Positions 37,195 through 47,100 are shown, counted from the stretch's first letter. The stretch: 64,000 nucleotides of DNA from Candidatus Zixiibacteriota bacterium (GCA_017999435.1 JAGNLV010000002.1:248001-312000); one strand, 5' to 3'. The notes: generated by a model from the sequence alone, not told the origin. Program-made: numbers and translations.

Positions 37195-39432
37195 CTACGC
37201 CCGGAGGAGGTACTGGAACTTGACGAAGAACTGCCGCTGGATGAGGCGCCCGTCGATCCCCCGCTCGTCGTCCCACCCGTGGCGGAACGCCGCCCCGATG
37301 TAGAAGATGGTGAAGGGGTTGAGCTTGTAGGTCAGGAGCGGTTCGAAATTCAGCCGGTCGTCAAAATCGTCGTACTGCACGACCAGCCGCGCGAACAACT
37401 CGCGCGTGAACTGGTAATTGAAGCGCGTCCGCGTGATATACCCCTCCTCGAGGCGCTCGCCCGTCTCGCGGTCCCGGATCCGGTAGTATTCCCAGGTCGG
37501 TTCGATCGTGAACTGCTGCAGCGGCTTGATGATCGCCTCGAATCCGGCCGACAGCTCCCGCCCCATCACCGGGTTGTCCATCCGGGCGATCGAATTGCCG
37601 TACGTCACCGCCGCGCCGGCGCGGAAACTGTGCAGCACGCGCGTGCTCACTTCCCCCTCCACCCGCCGGATGTCCTTGAACCACACTCCCCGGAACTGCT
37701 CGCGGCTGAGCACCAGCGATCCGTACAGCTCGGTCTGGCAGGGCAACTCGAAGGCAATCTCCGGCATGATCCACTCATCCTTCCGCCCGCCGTCCCACGC
37801 CCACAGGCGGCCCACGTGGAGGGCCGTGGTGACTGTCGTCACCAGTTTCCCGTTGGGGCGAAACGACAGACTGCCCTCGACATCCGCCTCCTGGATGCCG
37901 GCGCGCTGGATAAACCCGTTGTCCGCCCGGAAAGTCGGGCTGGTCGCCGTGTGGCTGATCTCCAACTCCCACCGCCGGGAGTAGCGCTGGAACTGGGTGT
38001 AGGAGGCCATGCCGCTGTAGGCTTCCCCGTCCGGCGACACCGTGTGCCCCTCGTCGTCAAACGCCGGCCCCGGTTCCCCGCCCGCCCCCGCGTCTCCCGG
38101 CGCCCCCGATTCCCGATGGTAGCTTCCCAGCATCTGGGTCGAGAGGAGGTATTTTTCACGGACGCGCAGGGCGCCGTCGATCCCGAACACCGTCCCCGAA
38201 CCGTCCCCGGCGTCGAGCCGCCGGTCGGTGAAAAGCGCACCGAGGTAGGAGTCATCGGCAAAGGTGCGCCGCACCCGGCCGATGGCGGCGTACGATTTGC
38301 CGCGCGCCGCATACTCGGTCTCCTCCTCGAGCGGAATAAGCTGCAGCGAGGTGTCGTCGACCGCCGCGAGGAAGAAGAAACTTGTTCGCCCCTGCCGCCC
38401 GGTCAGTTTCAGCGCGATGCTCGGGTCGTTGACCGCGCGCGTGTAGATCGCCGGGATCGCCGTGCCGTACAGATCGCTCCCCTCTTGAAAGAACGGCCGC
38501 CGCTCCGGATAGGACAGGGCGTAGGTGGTGTTGACGTCGATCTCGGCCGCATCCGACTCCACCTGGCTGAAATCCGGGTTCACCGTCGCCTCGGCCGTCA
38601 GCCCGGGAGTCAGGCGGTAGCGCACGTTGAGCTCCCCCTCCGCCTCGGCGTCGCCACTCTCAAACACCGTCGTGAGGTCGTCCTCGTCGCGGCCGCCGCT
38701 CTGGTAGGCGATCAGCGCCGGCAAAAGTTCGAGGCGGCTGCCCGGCTTGACATCCCTGATCCCCGTCCAGTAGCCCAGCTCGCACAGCACGCACGGCATG
38801 TCCTGCGTGATGGCTGCCCAGGAGTATTTGAACGTGCTCTGCCGCGGATGGCTGCGCCAGAATGTCGCCCGCCAGTTCTGCTCGGGTCGGTCGGGAAAAC
38901 GCAGCGAGCTGAACGGGATCGCGATCTCCGCCTGCCAGCCGGAATCGGTGACGCGGGCGGCGCTGTAATAGACGACGTCGAAGCGGGTGTCCTCCTCGCC
39001 CGAGGCCAGCCAGCGCATATCCCCCTGCACGCCGAGCGGGTTGACGTAGAACTCGTAGGCCCACGCCGCATCCCCGTAGGTATCGAGGATGATCCCCACG
39101 AAATCGTCGCTGTACATCCGGTCGCGGTCGGTCAGGGTGGCCCGCACCTGCGCCGGATCGTCGTCGCACACGAAACCCACGTACAGCATCCGGTCGTCGT
39201 AGGTGACATACGCCGAGGTGGCGGATTTCGGCCGCACCCGGTCGATCGGCAGGAACTGGGTAAAATCGGTGGCGTTCGCGGCCGTCCGCCACGCTCCCTC
39301 GGACAGGTCGCCGTCGATTACGATCGGCCCCGCGGCGCGCGCGATCGCCAGGGTCGGCCGCGGGGGCGCCTCCGGCGCGGCCGCCGCCATCGCGGCCAGA
39401 CACATCCAGAAGCAGAGCGCGCACATTCGCAT
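37195..39432 (-). CDS. DUF5916-type outer-membrane protein with CBM9-like N-terminal domain
   Basis: 745 residues from the ATG at 39432 (GAGG upstream), beginning with a signal peptide (MRMCALCFWMCLAAMAAAA). Residues about 30-200 form a carbohydrate-binding family 9-like domain: IVIDGDLSEGAWRTA, YVTYDDRMLYVGFVC and NPLGVQGD. The rest has the DUF5916 hallmarks NPDFSQVESDAAEIDVNTTY and YPERRPFFQEGSDLY, then many alternating beta strands ending FFVKFQYLL with a terminal aromatic-rich strand, as in outer-membrane barrels. The role of this family is unproven; uptake or binding of a surface ligand is inferred. Confidence 0.87.
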   Translation of the reverse strand: MRMCALCFWMCLAAMAAAAPEAPPRPTLAIARAAGPIVIDGDLSEGAWRTAANATDFTQFLPIDRVRPKSATSAYVTYDDRMLYVGFVCDDDPAQVRATLTDRDRMYSDDFVGIILDTYGDAAWAYEFYVNPLGVQGDMRWLASGEEDTRFDVVYYSAARVTDSGWQAEIAIPFSSLRFPDRPEQNWRATFWRSHPRQSTFKYSWAAITQDMPCVLCELGYWTGIRDVKPGSRLELLPALIAYQSGGRDEDDLTTVFESGDAEAEGELNVRYRLTPGLTAEATVNPDFSQVESDAAEIDVNTTYALSYPERRPFFQEGSDLYGTAIPAIYTRAVNDPSIALKLTGRQGRTSFFFLAAVDDTSLQLIPLEEETEYAARGKSYAAIGRVRRTFADDSYLGALFTDRRLDAGDGSGTVFGIDGALRVREKYLLSTQMLGSYHRESGAPGDAGAGGEPGPAFDDEGHTVSPDGEAYSGMASYTQFQRYSRRWELEISHTATSPTFRADNGFIQRAGIQEADVEGSLSFRPNGKLVTTVTTALHVGRLWAWDGGRKDEWIMPEIAFELPCQTELYGSLVLSREQFRGVWFKDIRRVEGEVSTRVLHSFRAGAAVTYGNSIARMDNPVMGRELSAGFEAIIKPLQQFTIEPTWEYYRIRDRETGERLEEGYITRTRFNYQFTRELFARLVVQYDDFDDRLNFEPLLTYKLNPFTIFYIGAAFRHGWDDERGIDGRLIQRQFFVKFQYLLRA

Positions 39433-39552
39433 GCTGAACCTCGGCGACTCCTCGCGGCGACCGTGGATCATACCGTCGCCGTTACCTTCCGTATACGGCG
39501 GCCGGGGGGCGCCGGTTGCCGGCCCGCCGGTCGCTCACGGAGCACCGGACAA

Positions 39553-39579
39553 CAAAAGGGCCTCGCACGGCAAGGCCCT
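39553..39579 (-). terminator. Intrinsic terminator of the STAS gene
   Basis: Minus-strand AGGGCCT/AGGCCCT with a 9-base loop is followed by TTTTGTTGT, beginning about 30 bases after the STAS stop. Confidence 0.75.
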
Positions 39580-39608
39580 CTCCACCGTCGACCATGGCGC
39601 CGGCGCTC

Positions 39609-39944
39609 TCAGGCAAATGATTTCCTGGCCTCGGCCACGCTGTCGTAGTGGTCGAACACCGAGATCAGCCGGGTGATCGTCAGGATCGATTCGATCTTAT
39701 CGATGTTCGCCAGCACCAGCCGCCCGCCCGCGTTCCGGACCGTCGTCAACGCCGAAATCAGCATCCCCAGGCCCACCGAGTTCATCCACTCGACCTTCTT
39801 CAGGTTAATCAGGAAATTCTTCTTGTTCAGCTTGATGTACTCGTGGATTCTCCCGTGGAACATGGTCGTCTCTTCCCCGCCCATGATTTTGCCGGAAATT
39901 TCGATGATGACCAGATCCCCTTCGAGCGTGTCGGTAAACTTCAT
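39609..39944 (-). CDS. STAS-domain anti-sigma factor antagonist
   Basis: A 111-residue single STAS domain like SpoIIAA/RsbV. The phosphorylatable serine is in WMNSVGLGMLISA, and GGRLVLANI and VFDHYDSVAEA follow as expected. Such proteins are switched off by a HATPase kinase and on by a PP2C phosphatase, and then free a partner from its anti-factor. No kinase, phosphatase or sigma gene is in the window, so the partners are elsewhere. GAGGATCGGGCT precedes the ATG. Confidence 0.94.
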   Translation of the reverse strand: MKFTDTLEGDLVIIEISGKIMGGEETTMFHGRIHEYIKLNKKNFLINLKKVEWMNSVGLGMLISALTTVRNAGGRLVLANIDKIESILTITRLISVFDHYDSVAEARKSFA

Positions 39945-39962
39945 AGCCCGATCCTCAGTCTG

Positions 39963-39990
39963 TATATAGTGGTTTGCTGTCGTCCGTCAC
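39963..39990 (-). promoter_or_regulatory. Candidate promoter of the STAS gene
   Basis: Minus-strand GTGACG and TATATA are spaced by 16 bases, with the -10 about 18 bases upstream of the ATG. This is a weak pattern match. Confidence 0.3.
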
Positions 39991-40098
39991 CTATCGGCCG
40001 CTCTCGTCCGGGTCCTGGGGCAGGTCGGAGAGAGGCACGCGATCACCCTGCCGGAACTGCATCCCCGGTCCGATCAAAATACCGGCCGCCCAACCAAA

Positions 40099-40145
40099 CG
40101 CAAGCGGTTTTTGGGCGCCGCCCGCCCGCTCGTTTTCCGCTTGCG
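40099..40145. repeat. Inverted repeat in the gene-free stretch 39991-40480
   Basis: A perfect 9-base inverted repeat CGCAAGCGG/CCGCTTGCG encloses 29 bases. No credible gene lies between the STAS start and the small gene ending at 40533; reading frames here have no family look and no ribosome sites. A short sequence at about 40237-40255 (CACGTGCGGTTCTGAAC) resembles a conserved piece of group II intron RNA, but nothing else of an intron is seen. Confidence 0.35.
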
Positions 40146-40169
40146 CAAACGGGCCGGGCAGGTTATACT
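40141..40169 (+). promoter_or_regulatory. Promoter-like sequence with no gene downstream
   Basis: Plus-strand TTGCGC and TATACT (5/6 to consensus) are spaced by exactly 17 bases. No plus-strand coding gene follows before 43273, and the following genes are on the other strand, so it would give a short non-coding or antisense RNA ending at the 40481-40509 hairpin. Confidence 0.35.
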
Positions 40170-40480
40170 AAGGCGATTGTAAATGGCAGCATCACTCTAC
40201 GCCACGAGGTCCTTTCGATCTTTCGCTAACGGACTGTCACGTGCGGTTCTGAACGTCGACGGGGAATAGCTTATGCGTCCGTTACGCTCCCGCCGTAATC
40301 CCGGCGCTGTCGCCCGGCCGCCGAGCGGTGTTTCGCCGCGGCCGCGCAAGCCCGACCGTTCCGGTTGACCCGCCGACATCCGGTCGCCGGCCCGCGAGCC
40401 CGTGCGGCATTCGGGGCGAGGTCGGGACGGCGATGGAGGAAAATTCCCGGCCGCTGAGCCCGGTCGGGAACGCAACGCAA

Positions 40481-40509
40481 AGGCCGCTCCGAAGGATCCG
40501 GAGCGGCCT
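40481..40509. terminator. Terminator after the recA-HNH-small protein unit
   Basis: A perfect 11-base stem AGGCCGCTCCG/CGGAGCGGCCT with a 7-base loop lies 24 bases after the small gene stop. The minus-strand tail is TTTGCGTT and the plus-strand tail is GCTTT, so it could act in both directions. Confidence 0.75.
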
Positions 40510-40532
40510 GCTTTATGCTTGCGCCTTTCCGG

Positions 40533-40790
40533 CTAGAGGCCCAACTCGCCGTCCTCAACACCCAGGACGATCGAGAGCGCCAGAGCGTTGCGAAGGACGA
40601 ACGTGCCGTTCCGGGCGACGAGTTCGACGAGATGGCGCGCGGCCGAAGGTGTCCATGCATGGTGCTCCACCAGCCAATCGGCGAGTGCGGCAAGCTCAGA
40701 CGCAGGCGAGCCCGGACCGGCTCGATGGTTCCCTCCCGGAATGCCCGCGTACTCTCCCACCAGACCGGCTACGTCGGCATCAAACCCCAT
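40533..40790 (-). CDS. Unrecognised 85-residue protein following the HNH nuclease
   Basis: I do not recognise this protein. It has a strong ribosome site (GGAGGAG five bases before the ATG at 40790), begins 11 bases after the HNH stop and ends just before a terminator, so it is probably a real gene. It begins MGFDADVAGLVGEYAG; the rest (SELAALADWLVEHHAW, AARHLVELVARNG, LALSIVLGVEDGELGL) is predicted helical and acidic with no cysteines. It could be an inhibitor or partner of the HNH nuclease, by gene order only. Confidence 0.62.
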   Translation of the reverse strand: MGFDADVAGLVGEYAGIPGGNHRAGPGSPASELAALADWLVEHHAWTPSAARHLVELVARNGTFVLRNALALSIVLGVEDGELGL

Positions 40791-40801
40791 TGCTCTCCTC
40801 C

Positions 40802-41578
40802 TCACTGTCCTCGGAACACTTTCTGGCGATGCCACTCCAATCGCACCGGTGACGGGGCAAATCTCCGCGGCGGGGCGATTGGGCGGCCGTGATAAACCCC
40901 GACGAGCTGCCGCCCTCGGCGATCGAGCCCCTCCCGGAGGCTTGCGGCAAGAACGACGCGGAGATCAGTGTCGACAGTCATGAAGCCCCGGTCAAAGAGC
41001 CTGTCAAAGGTCGCGCTGAGACAGAGCCCGTTGTGGGGATCGGCACGTCCCTCTTCAGCGAGACTCCACGGAACTATGTGGCTCGCGATTAGACACTCCC
41101 GAATTCTCAGTCCGGTAACGCAGCACCGCTCATCATAGGCGCTCAGGACGGCCTCGCGGAAAAAGTCCTGGCCGACCCTCACCTTTCTGGAGGCCAGAGT
41201 CTCTGTCGGCCCGCTGCGCAATGTTTCCGCGCTCTGCCCCACCTCTTGGATCCGTCGCTCGCGGAGTTGACTTGCCTGCAGGACGAGTTCACTCCAATTG
41301 GAGTGGAACTCTCGCCAGACCGCTCGATCCAAATCCCCGGTGTGCGGCAGGCCCCCGATCTGGCGTTTCCGAAGGGCCGGGTCAAGCGATCCAAAATTCC
41401 CCAGTTTCCGGGCGACGCCGGCCGGTGACCGCCCCAGCAACCGCGCTAATTCAACGACGAGGGGATTGCCCGCTTTCGTGTTCGCAAACGGGATGCGGCA
41501 ATAGAGATCGAAAGCAAGAATCAACTCCTCCCGGTCCCAGGGAGCCCCATACCGTGGAGGTCTCTGGTCCTCTCCCAT
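40802..41578 (-). CDS. HNH endonuclease family protein
   Basis: 258 residues. The N-terminal half (WDREELILAFDLYCRIPF, LARLLGRSPAGVARKLGNF) is a helical domain typical of one HNH_2-type family and may bind DNA. The C-terminal nuclease reads YDERCCVTGLRIRECLIASH, then IVPWSLAEEGRADPHNGLCL, then SATFDRLFDRGF, giving the His, Asn and His of the beta-beta-alpha-metal fold. It starts 27 bases after the recA stop and precedes the 85-residue gene by 11 bases, so it likely belongs to the recA transcript. Its ribosome site is weak. Proteins of this type are often called putative restriction endonucleases; no methyltransferase is near. Confidence 0.9.
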   Translation of the reverse strand: MGEDQRPPRYGAPWDREELILAFDLYCRIPFANTKAGNPLVVELARLLGRSPAGVARKLGNFGSLDPALRKRQIGGLPHTGDLDRAVWREFHSNWSELVLQASQLRERRIQEVGQSAETLRSGPTETLASRKVRVGQDFFREAVLSAYDERCCVTGLRIRECLIASHIVPWSLAEEGRADPHNGLCLSATFDRLFDRGFMTVDTDLRVVLAASLREGLDRRGRQLVGVYHGRPIAPPRRFAPSPVRLEWHRQKVFRGQ

Positions 41579-41605
41579 GCCTGTGCCCGCTCCGGCGTTT
41601 CCCCC

Positions 41606-42688
41606 TCAGCCCTCTACTTCCGCCGGCTCCTCCTCCGCCGCCCCCGAGGAACTCCCGATCCCGCCCGAAATGCCCAGCTCCACCTGCACCTTCTTATAGA
41701 CCTCGTCGAACAGCGCCGGGTTGTCCGCCAAAAACTGCTTCGCGTTTTCCCTTCCCTGGCCGAGCCGGTCGCCGCCGTAGGAGAACCAGGCGCCGGATTT
41801 CTCGATGATTCCTTTGGCGGCCGCGATATCGAGCAGCTCCCCTTCGCGCGACACCCCCTTGCCGTAAATGATGTCGAACTCCGCCTCGCGGAACGGCGGC
41901 GCCACCTTGTTCTTGACTACCCGCACGCGCGTGCGCGACCCGATCACCTCCTGGTTCTCCTTGATCGAGGCGATCCGCCGGATGTCGAGCCGCACCGAGG
42001 CGTAGAATTTCAGCGCGTTCCCGCCCGTCGTCGTCTCGGGATTGCCGAACATGACCCCGATTTTCATGCGGATCTGGTTGATGAAGACGACGCTCGTTTT
42101 GGATTTGCTGATGATCGCGGTGAGTTTGCGCAGCGCCTGCGACATGAGCCGCGCCTGCAGCCCCATGTGCGCATCCCCCATCTCCCCCTCGATCTCCGAG
42201 CGCGGCGTGAGCGCGGCCACCGAATCGACCACGATGATATCCACGGCGCCCGACCGCACGAGCGTCTCGGTGATGTCGAGCGCCTGCTCGCCCGTGTCCG
42301 GCTGCGAGACCAGCAGGTTGTCGGTATCCACCCCGAGATTGCGCGCGTACGTGGCATCGAGCGCGTGCTCGGCATCGACAAAAGCCGCCACCCCGCCCGC
42401 TTTCTGCGCCTCGGCGATCATGTGCAGCGCCATGGTCGTCTTTCCCGACGCCTCCGGGCCGAATATCTCGACCACCCGGCCGCGCGGGATCCCCCCGACC
42501 CCCAGCGCATGATCGACCCCGATCGAGCCGGTCGAGATCACCTGCACCTTCTGCACCGACTCGTCCCCCAGCCGCATGATCGCCCCTTTGCCGAACGACC
42601 GTTCAATCTGAATCAACGCCGCCTCGAGCGCTTTCTTACGGTCCGGCGCCTGCGATCCCGCCGCCTTGTCTTTGCCTTTCATTACCAT
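41606..42688 (-). CDS. recA: Recombinase RecA
   Basis: Forms the ATP-dependent filament for homologous recombination and SOS signalling. It has 360 residues from the ATG at 42688 (AGAAGGAG upstream); an ATG two codons later is the alternative. Walker A is [14 protein letters not shown], Walker [11 protein letters not shown]; the DNA-binding loops are around [20 protein letters not shown] and [20 protein letters not shown]. The acidic C-terminal tail is typical. recX, often next to recA, is absent; an HNH nuclease gene takes that place. Confidence 0.98.
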   Translation of the reverse strand: MVMKGKDKAAGSQAPDRKKALEAALIQIERSFGKGAIMRLGDESVQKVQVISTGSIGVDHALGVGGIPRGRVVEIFGPEASGKTTMALHMIAEAQKAGGVAAFVDAEHALDATYARNLGVDTDNLLVSQPDTGEQALDITETLVRSGAVDIIVVDSVAALTPRSEIEGEMGDAHMGLQARLMSQALRKLTAIISKSKTSVVFINQIRMKIGVMFGNPETTTGGNALKFYASVRLDIRRIASIKENQEVIGSRTRVRVVKNKVAPPFREAEFDIIYGKGVSREGELLDIAAAKGIIEKSGAWFSYGGDRLGQGRENAKQFLADNPALFDEVYKKVQVELGISGGIGSSSGAAEEEPAEVEG

Positions 42689-42730
42689 CCGGCTCCTTCT
42701 CTGCCTGCCTAAATGTGCGCTTCTCCCGCC

Positions 42731-42748
42731 ATTATAGAACGAACGTTT
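42731..42748 (-). promoter_or_regulatory. recA -10 element with overlapping SOS-box-like sequence
   Basis: The minus strand has a consensus TATAAT at 42731-42736, about 43 bases before recA. It abuts GAACGAACGTTT (plus-strand reading, 42737-42748), which matches the GAAC-N4-GTTC type of LexA box at 7 of its 8 fixed bases. A repressor there would block the promoter. Which LexA box type this lineage uses is not known from the window, and no lexA is present. Confidence 0.45.
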
Positions 42749-43084
42749 TCGGAAATATATCACATCTTTCACTCTCCGGAAACCGAATTGTCCGCCCCTG
42801 GCCGTCTCCACCGCAGCGGTTTCACCGGTCCGGTCCAGGGGGCGATCGGTCGTTCTGCGGAAGTTTGCATGCCCTGCTTCACACCCCGCCCGGAACTTTC
42901 CGACAGCACTCCTTCCGCACCATTCAACCTGTTGTCGGACAATAAAATACAAGAGGGCGCCTGCTTTCGATTTCCCCCGCCGGGGCATACTTGTTGCTCT
43001 AATCCCCCGGCATGACCACCACCCGGGCTCTGTCGGCCCGACCCTCGGTCGGGCGAAGGAACCGGACGACTGCGAACCCGTGAA

Positions 43085-43113
43085 TTGACTGGAAATGAAA
43101 ACAACAGTTTAGC
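43085..43113 (+). promoter_or_regulatory. Weak promoter candidate for the PEP-CTERM gene; 42749-43272 without a gene
   Basis: Plus-strand TTGACT followed after 17 bases by TTTAGC; the -10 is poor. A second possibility is TATACT at about 43252-43257, very close to the start codon. The rest of the gap between recA and this gene contains GC hairpins (around 43035-43062) but no credible gene. Confidence 0.22.
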
Positions 43114-43272
43114 GCTTGTCGTCGCGGCCCCGCTGGGAGACAATCGCGCTGTTGTGGAGACCCTCAGACCAAACGGCAGGGCAAACAACCGGTGAGATGT
43201 GCATTGATCCGCACAGACCGCCGGCAGGAATACCGAACACCCATTAACCCTATACTGCATGAGGAGTTGCCG

Positions 43273-43896
43273 ATGAAACACGTTGTGCTTGCACTGGCGC
43301 TGGTCTTGTTGCTGTCGCCTCTGGCAAGCGCCCTCTCATTCTCCGGCTCCCTTGCGTCCCCCGCCGGCGTCACTGCCTCGGGCTATTGGGCGCAGCAGGG
43401 CTTCAAGATTGAGTGGATGATCGAAGACCAGCCCGATGGTTCCTGGTTTTACCAGTACTGGCTGACCGACGCCCAGGGGAATCCCTGGGAGGTTGCGGCT
43501 GTCAGCCATTTCACGCTGGAGATTTCTCCCGATGCTACGGCGTCCGATTTCTGGGGCTATTCCGGCGCCGTTGAGTTCGGCGATCTGAACGGCATGAGCA
43601 GCGCCATGAAGCTTGACTTCACGGCCACTCACTACAAGTTCTACTCCAACCGCGCTCCCGTCTGGGGCGACTTCTACGCCAAAGACGGACGGGCCGGCGG
43701 TCTGGGGCTGAACGAGGCATACAATGCCGGGTTCGGCGCCCCCGATCCCACCGCCATGCCCGGCAACGGCTCCATCGGCAACAAAATCCTCCGTCCCGAC
43801 ACCTCCACCACGGTGGTGCCGGAGCCGGGGACAATGCTGCTCATGGGCATCGGCCTGGCCGGCGCGGGTGTCGTGCGCCGGTGGCGCCGCACCTAG
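43273..43896 (+). CDS. Secreted PEP-CTERM sorting-domain protein
   Basis: 207 residues. The ATG at 43273 has GAGGAG seven bases upstream and starts a signal peptide (MKHVVLALALVLLLSPLASA). The C-terminus is a complete exosortase sorting signal: VVPEPGTMLLMGIGLAGAG followed by a basic end RRWRRT. The middle (YWAQQGFKIEWMIEDQ, GSWFYQYWLTDAQGNPW, FWGYSGAVEFGDL) has no family I can name and may be a small beta-sandwich. The exosortase (EpsH) that would process it is not in the window. Confidence 0.87.
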   Translation: MKHVVLALALVLLLSPLASALSFSGSLASPAGVTASGYWAQQGFKIEWMIEDQPDGSWFYQYWLTDAQGNPWEVAAVSHFTLEISPDATASDFWGYSGAVEFGDLNGMSSAMKLDFTATHYKFYSNRAPVWGDFYAKDGRAGGLGLNEAYNAGFGAPDPTAMPGNGSIGNKILRPDTSTTVVPEPGTMLLMGIGLAGAGVVRRWRRT

Positions 43897-43924
43897 GCAC
43901 GAGAGTAACATCTCCCCAAATCCG

Positions 43925-43950
43925 AAAGGCGGTCCGACCGGACCGCCTTT
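43925..43950 (+). terminator. Terminator of the PEP-CTERM gene
   Basis: A perfect 11-base stem AAAGGCGGTCC/GGACCGCCTTT with loop GACC, 28 bases after the stop. The T run is only the TTT at the stem end. Confidence 0.78.
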
Positions 43951-44183
43951 CGTCGTCCGGCCCCGCGCCCTCCCGCCGCCCGCCCGCCGCCCGCCCTTCA
44001 CAAATCGTTTGACGAAACCCCGCAGCGCCTGTTTTTTTGTATCTGTGGACGGCGGCGACCGCCCCGGCGGGGACCGCCCTTGTCATACCCGACCCGTACC
44101 GCCCGGCCGTCACCTTTCCGCGATCCGAAGACACCGGCCGCCGTACAAGCAGGGAAGAGGGGAGGGTTGATTGGCCTGAGCCT

Positions 44184-47100
44184 ATGTTTGCGAATTTTGT
44201 CCATCTCCACACGCACAGCCAGTACTCGCTGCTGGACGGGGCGTGCCGTCTTGACGATGTGATCGCGCTGGCCCGCGAGCAGCGCATGCCGGCGCTCGCT
44301 ATTACCGACCACGGCAACATGTTCGGGGCGATCGAATTCTACACCAAGGCCCGCCGCGCCGGCCTCAAACCGATCATCGGCTGCGAAGCCTACGTCGCCG
44401 GCGGCAGCCGCCTCGACAAGAAACCTTCCAGCCGCTGGCCCGACGGCGGTTTCCACCTGGTCCTCCTCGTGAGAAACCTCACCGGCTACCAGAACCTCGT
44501 CAAACTCGCTTCGGCCGCCTTCCTCGAAGGCTTCTACCACCGCCCCCGCATCGACAAGGAACTCCTCCGTCGCCACAGCGAAGGGCTGATCGCCACCAGC
44601 GCCTGCCTCAAAGGGGAGGTCGCCTGGCACCTCCTCCAGGGGCGGACCGATGAAGCGGTCGCCGCCGCCCGCGAGCTGCAGGATATTTTCGGCGAAGGGA
44701 ACTTCTTCCTCGAAATCCAGAACCACGGTCTCGAGCAGGAGCTGCAGAACATTCCCCGCATGGAGGCGATCTCACGCGAAACCGGAATCCCGCTCGTCGC
44801 CACCAACGACTGCCACTACCTCCGCCGCGAGGACGCCGAGGCGCACGACGCGCTCCTGTGCATTCAGACCGGAAAGATGGTCGAGGACACCCAGCGCATG
44901 CGCTACCGCACCGACCAGCTCTATTTCAAGTCGGCCGAGGAGATGGAGGCCTCGTTCGGCGATTTCAAGGAGGCCCTCCGCAACACCATCCGCATCGCCG
45001 AGGCCTGCAACCTCGAACTCGAGATGGACCGCCTCCTCCTGCCGGTCTTTCCGATTCCCGCCGCCTTCTCCAACCCCGACGACTGCCTGGAGCACCTCTG
45101 CCGGGAGGGCTGCCGGGAGCGCTACGGCCGGCTGAGCGACGAGATCGAGGGGCGTCTCCGCTACGAGCTGGGGGTGATCCGGCAGATGGGCTATGCCGGC
45201 TACTTTCTCATCGTCAAGGATTTCTGCGACTACGCCCGCCGCGAGGGGATCCCGGTCGGTCCCGGCCGCGGCTCGGCCGCCGGGTCGCTCGTCTCCTACG
45301 CTCTCCGCATCACCAACATCGACCCGCTCGCTTTCGGCCTTCTCTTCGAACGCTTCCTCAACCCCGAGCGCGTGTCCATGCCCGACATCGACATCGACTT
45401 CGCCGACCGCGGCCGCGACAAGATCATCAAGTACGTCATCGACAAGTACGGCGAGGACAACGTCTGCCAGATCATCACTTTCGGCACCCTCGCCGCCCGC
45501 GGCGTCATCCGCGACATCGGCCGCGTCCTCGGCATGCCCTACGGCGAGGTCGACAGAATCGCCAAGCTCGTCCCGGAGGGCCCCGGGCAGACGATCGAGC
45601 TGGCGCTGAAGAAAGTCCCCGAGCTGGCCGAGCTGCGCAAGAAAGACGAGCGCGTCGACCGCATCCTCTCCTACGCGGTCACCCTCCACGGCCTGGCCCG
45701 CCACTGCTCCACCCATGCCGCCGGGGTCGTCATCGCCCCCTCCGCCCTCACCAGCTACGTCCCCCTCTTCAAGTCCGGCAAGGACGAGATCACAACCCAG
45801 TACGACATGAAGATGGTCGAGAAGATCGGCCTGCTGAAGATGGACTTTCTCGGCCTGCGCACCCTGACCGTCATCGACGACGCCGTGCGCATGATTCGGG
45901 AAAACGACCCCGGCGCGGCCCTCGATCTCGACAACCTCTCGCTCGACGACCCCGAGGTGTTCCGCCTCTTCGCCCGCGGTGACACGGTCGGCATCTTCCA
46001 GTTCGAGTCCCCCGGTATGCGCGACTACCTCCGCAAGCTCAACCCGTCGAAGTTTACCGACCTGGTCGTGATGAACGCCCTCTACCGCCCCGGTCCGCTC
46101 GACTCGGGCATGATCGACATCTACATCGACCGCAAGCACGGCCGGCAGAGGATCGAATTCGTCCACCCGTCGCTCGAGGAAATTCTCGGCGATACCTACG
46201 GCGTGATCGTTTTCCAGGAGCAGGTGCTCAAGATCGCCAACGTCCTCGCCGGCTACCCGCTCGGGCGCGCCGACCTGCTGCGCAAGGCGATGGGGAAGAA
46301 GGACGCCGCTCTCATGGCCGCCCAGAAACAGGAGTTCCTCGAGGGGGCCGACCGCCTGGGCGTCCCGCGCAGCGTCTCCGAGGAGGTCTTTCACCAGATC
46401 GAGACCTTCGCCCGCTACGGCTTCAACAAGGCCCACTCCACCTGCTACGCCTACGTCGCCTACCAGACCGCCTGGCTCAAGCAGTACTACCCGAAAGAGT
46501 TCATGGCGGCCCTCATGACCTCGGAAATCAACGACTCCGACCGCATCTACGCCTTCCTCGAAGAGTGCCGCCGCGCGAACATCGACGTGCTCCCGCCCGA
46601 CGTCAACCATTCCCAGGTCGATTTTTCCGTAGCCGAGGGGAAGATCCGGTTCGGCCTCCAGGCGGTGAAGAACGTGGGCGGCTCGCCGGCGCTGGCGATT
46701 GTCGAGGAACGCCGGCGGGACGGCCTCTACAGCGACCTGGCCGACCTGGTGACCCGGGTGCCGGCCAAGACGCTCAACCGCCGCGTCCTGGAATCCCTCG
46801 TCGCCGCCGGGGCGGCCGATTCCCTCCCCGGCAACCGGGCGCAGAAGTACGCGGCCGTCGAGGCCGTGCTCGAGTTCGCCCATAAAGTCCAGGAAGCCGC
46901 CGCTTCCCACGACCTGTTCGCCGACAGCGCCGGCGCGCGGCGGGTCCCCCCCGCTCTGCCGCCCCTCGAGGAATGGCCGCGCGCCGAACGCCTCAACCAG
47001 GAAAAGACCATGCTCGGCTTCTGGATCTCCGGCCATCCCCTCGACGCCTACCGCGACGAGTTGAAGTCGTTCACGACCTTCACCGCCGACGGTCTCCGGC

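Noticed and set aside
40190-40270. CACGTGCGGTTCTGAAC, like a conserved piece of group II intron domain I
   Set aside because: The pairing partner (GAGCCGTATGC-like), domain V and any reverse transcriptase remnant are absent.
40271-40693. Minus-strand frames of 92-140 codons near the recA unit terminator
   Set aside because: They run across the terminator hairpin, lack ribosome sites and overlap the better-supported 85-residue gene in another frame.
43160-43250. GGCAGGGCAAAC followed by CCGGCAGGAATACCG, resembling parts of a cyclic-di-GMP-I riboswitch
   Set aside because: The required central GACGCAAAGCC-like segment and the spacing of the two receptor helices are missing.
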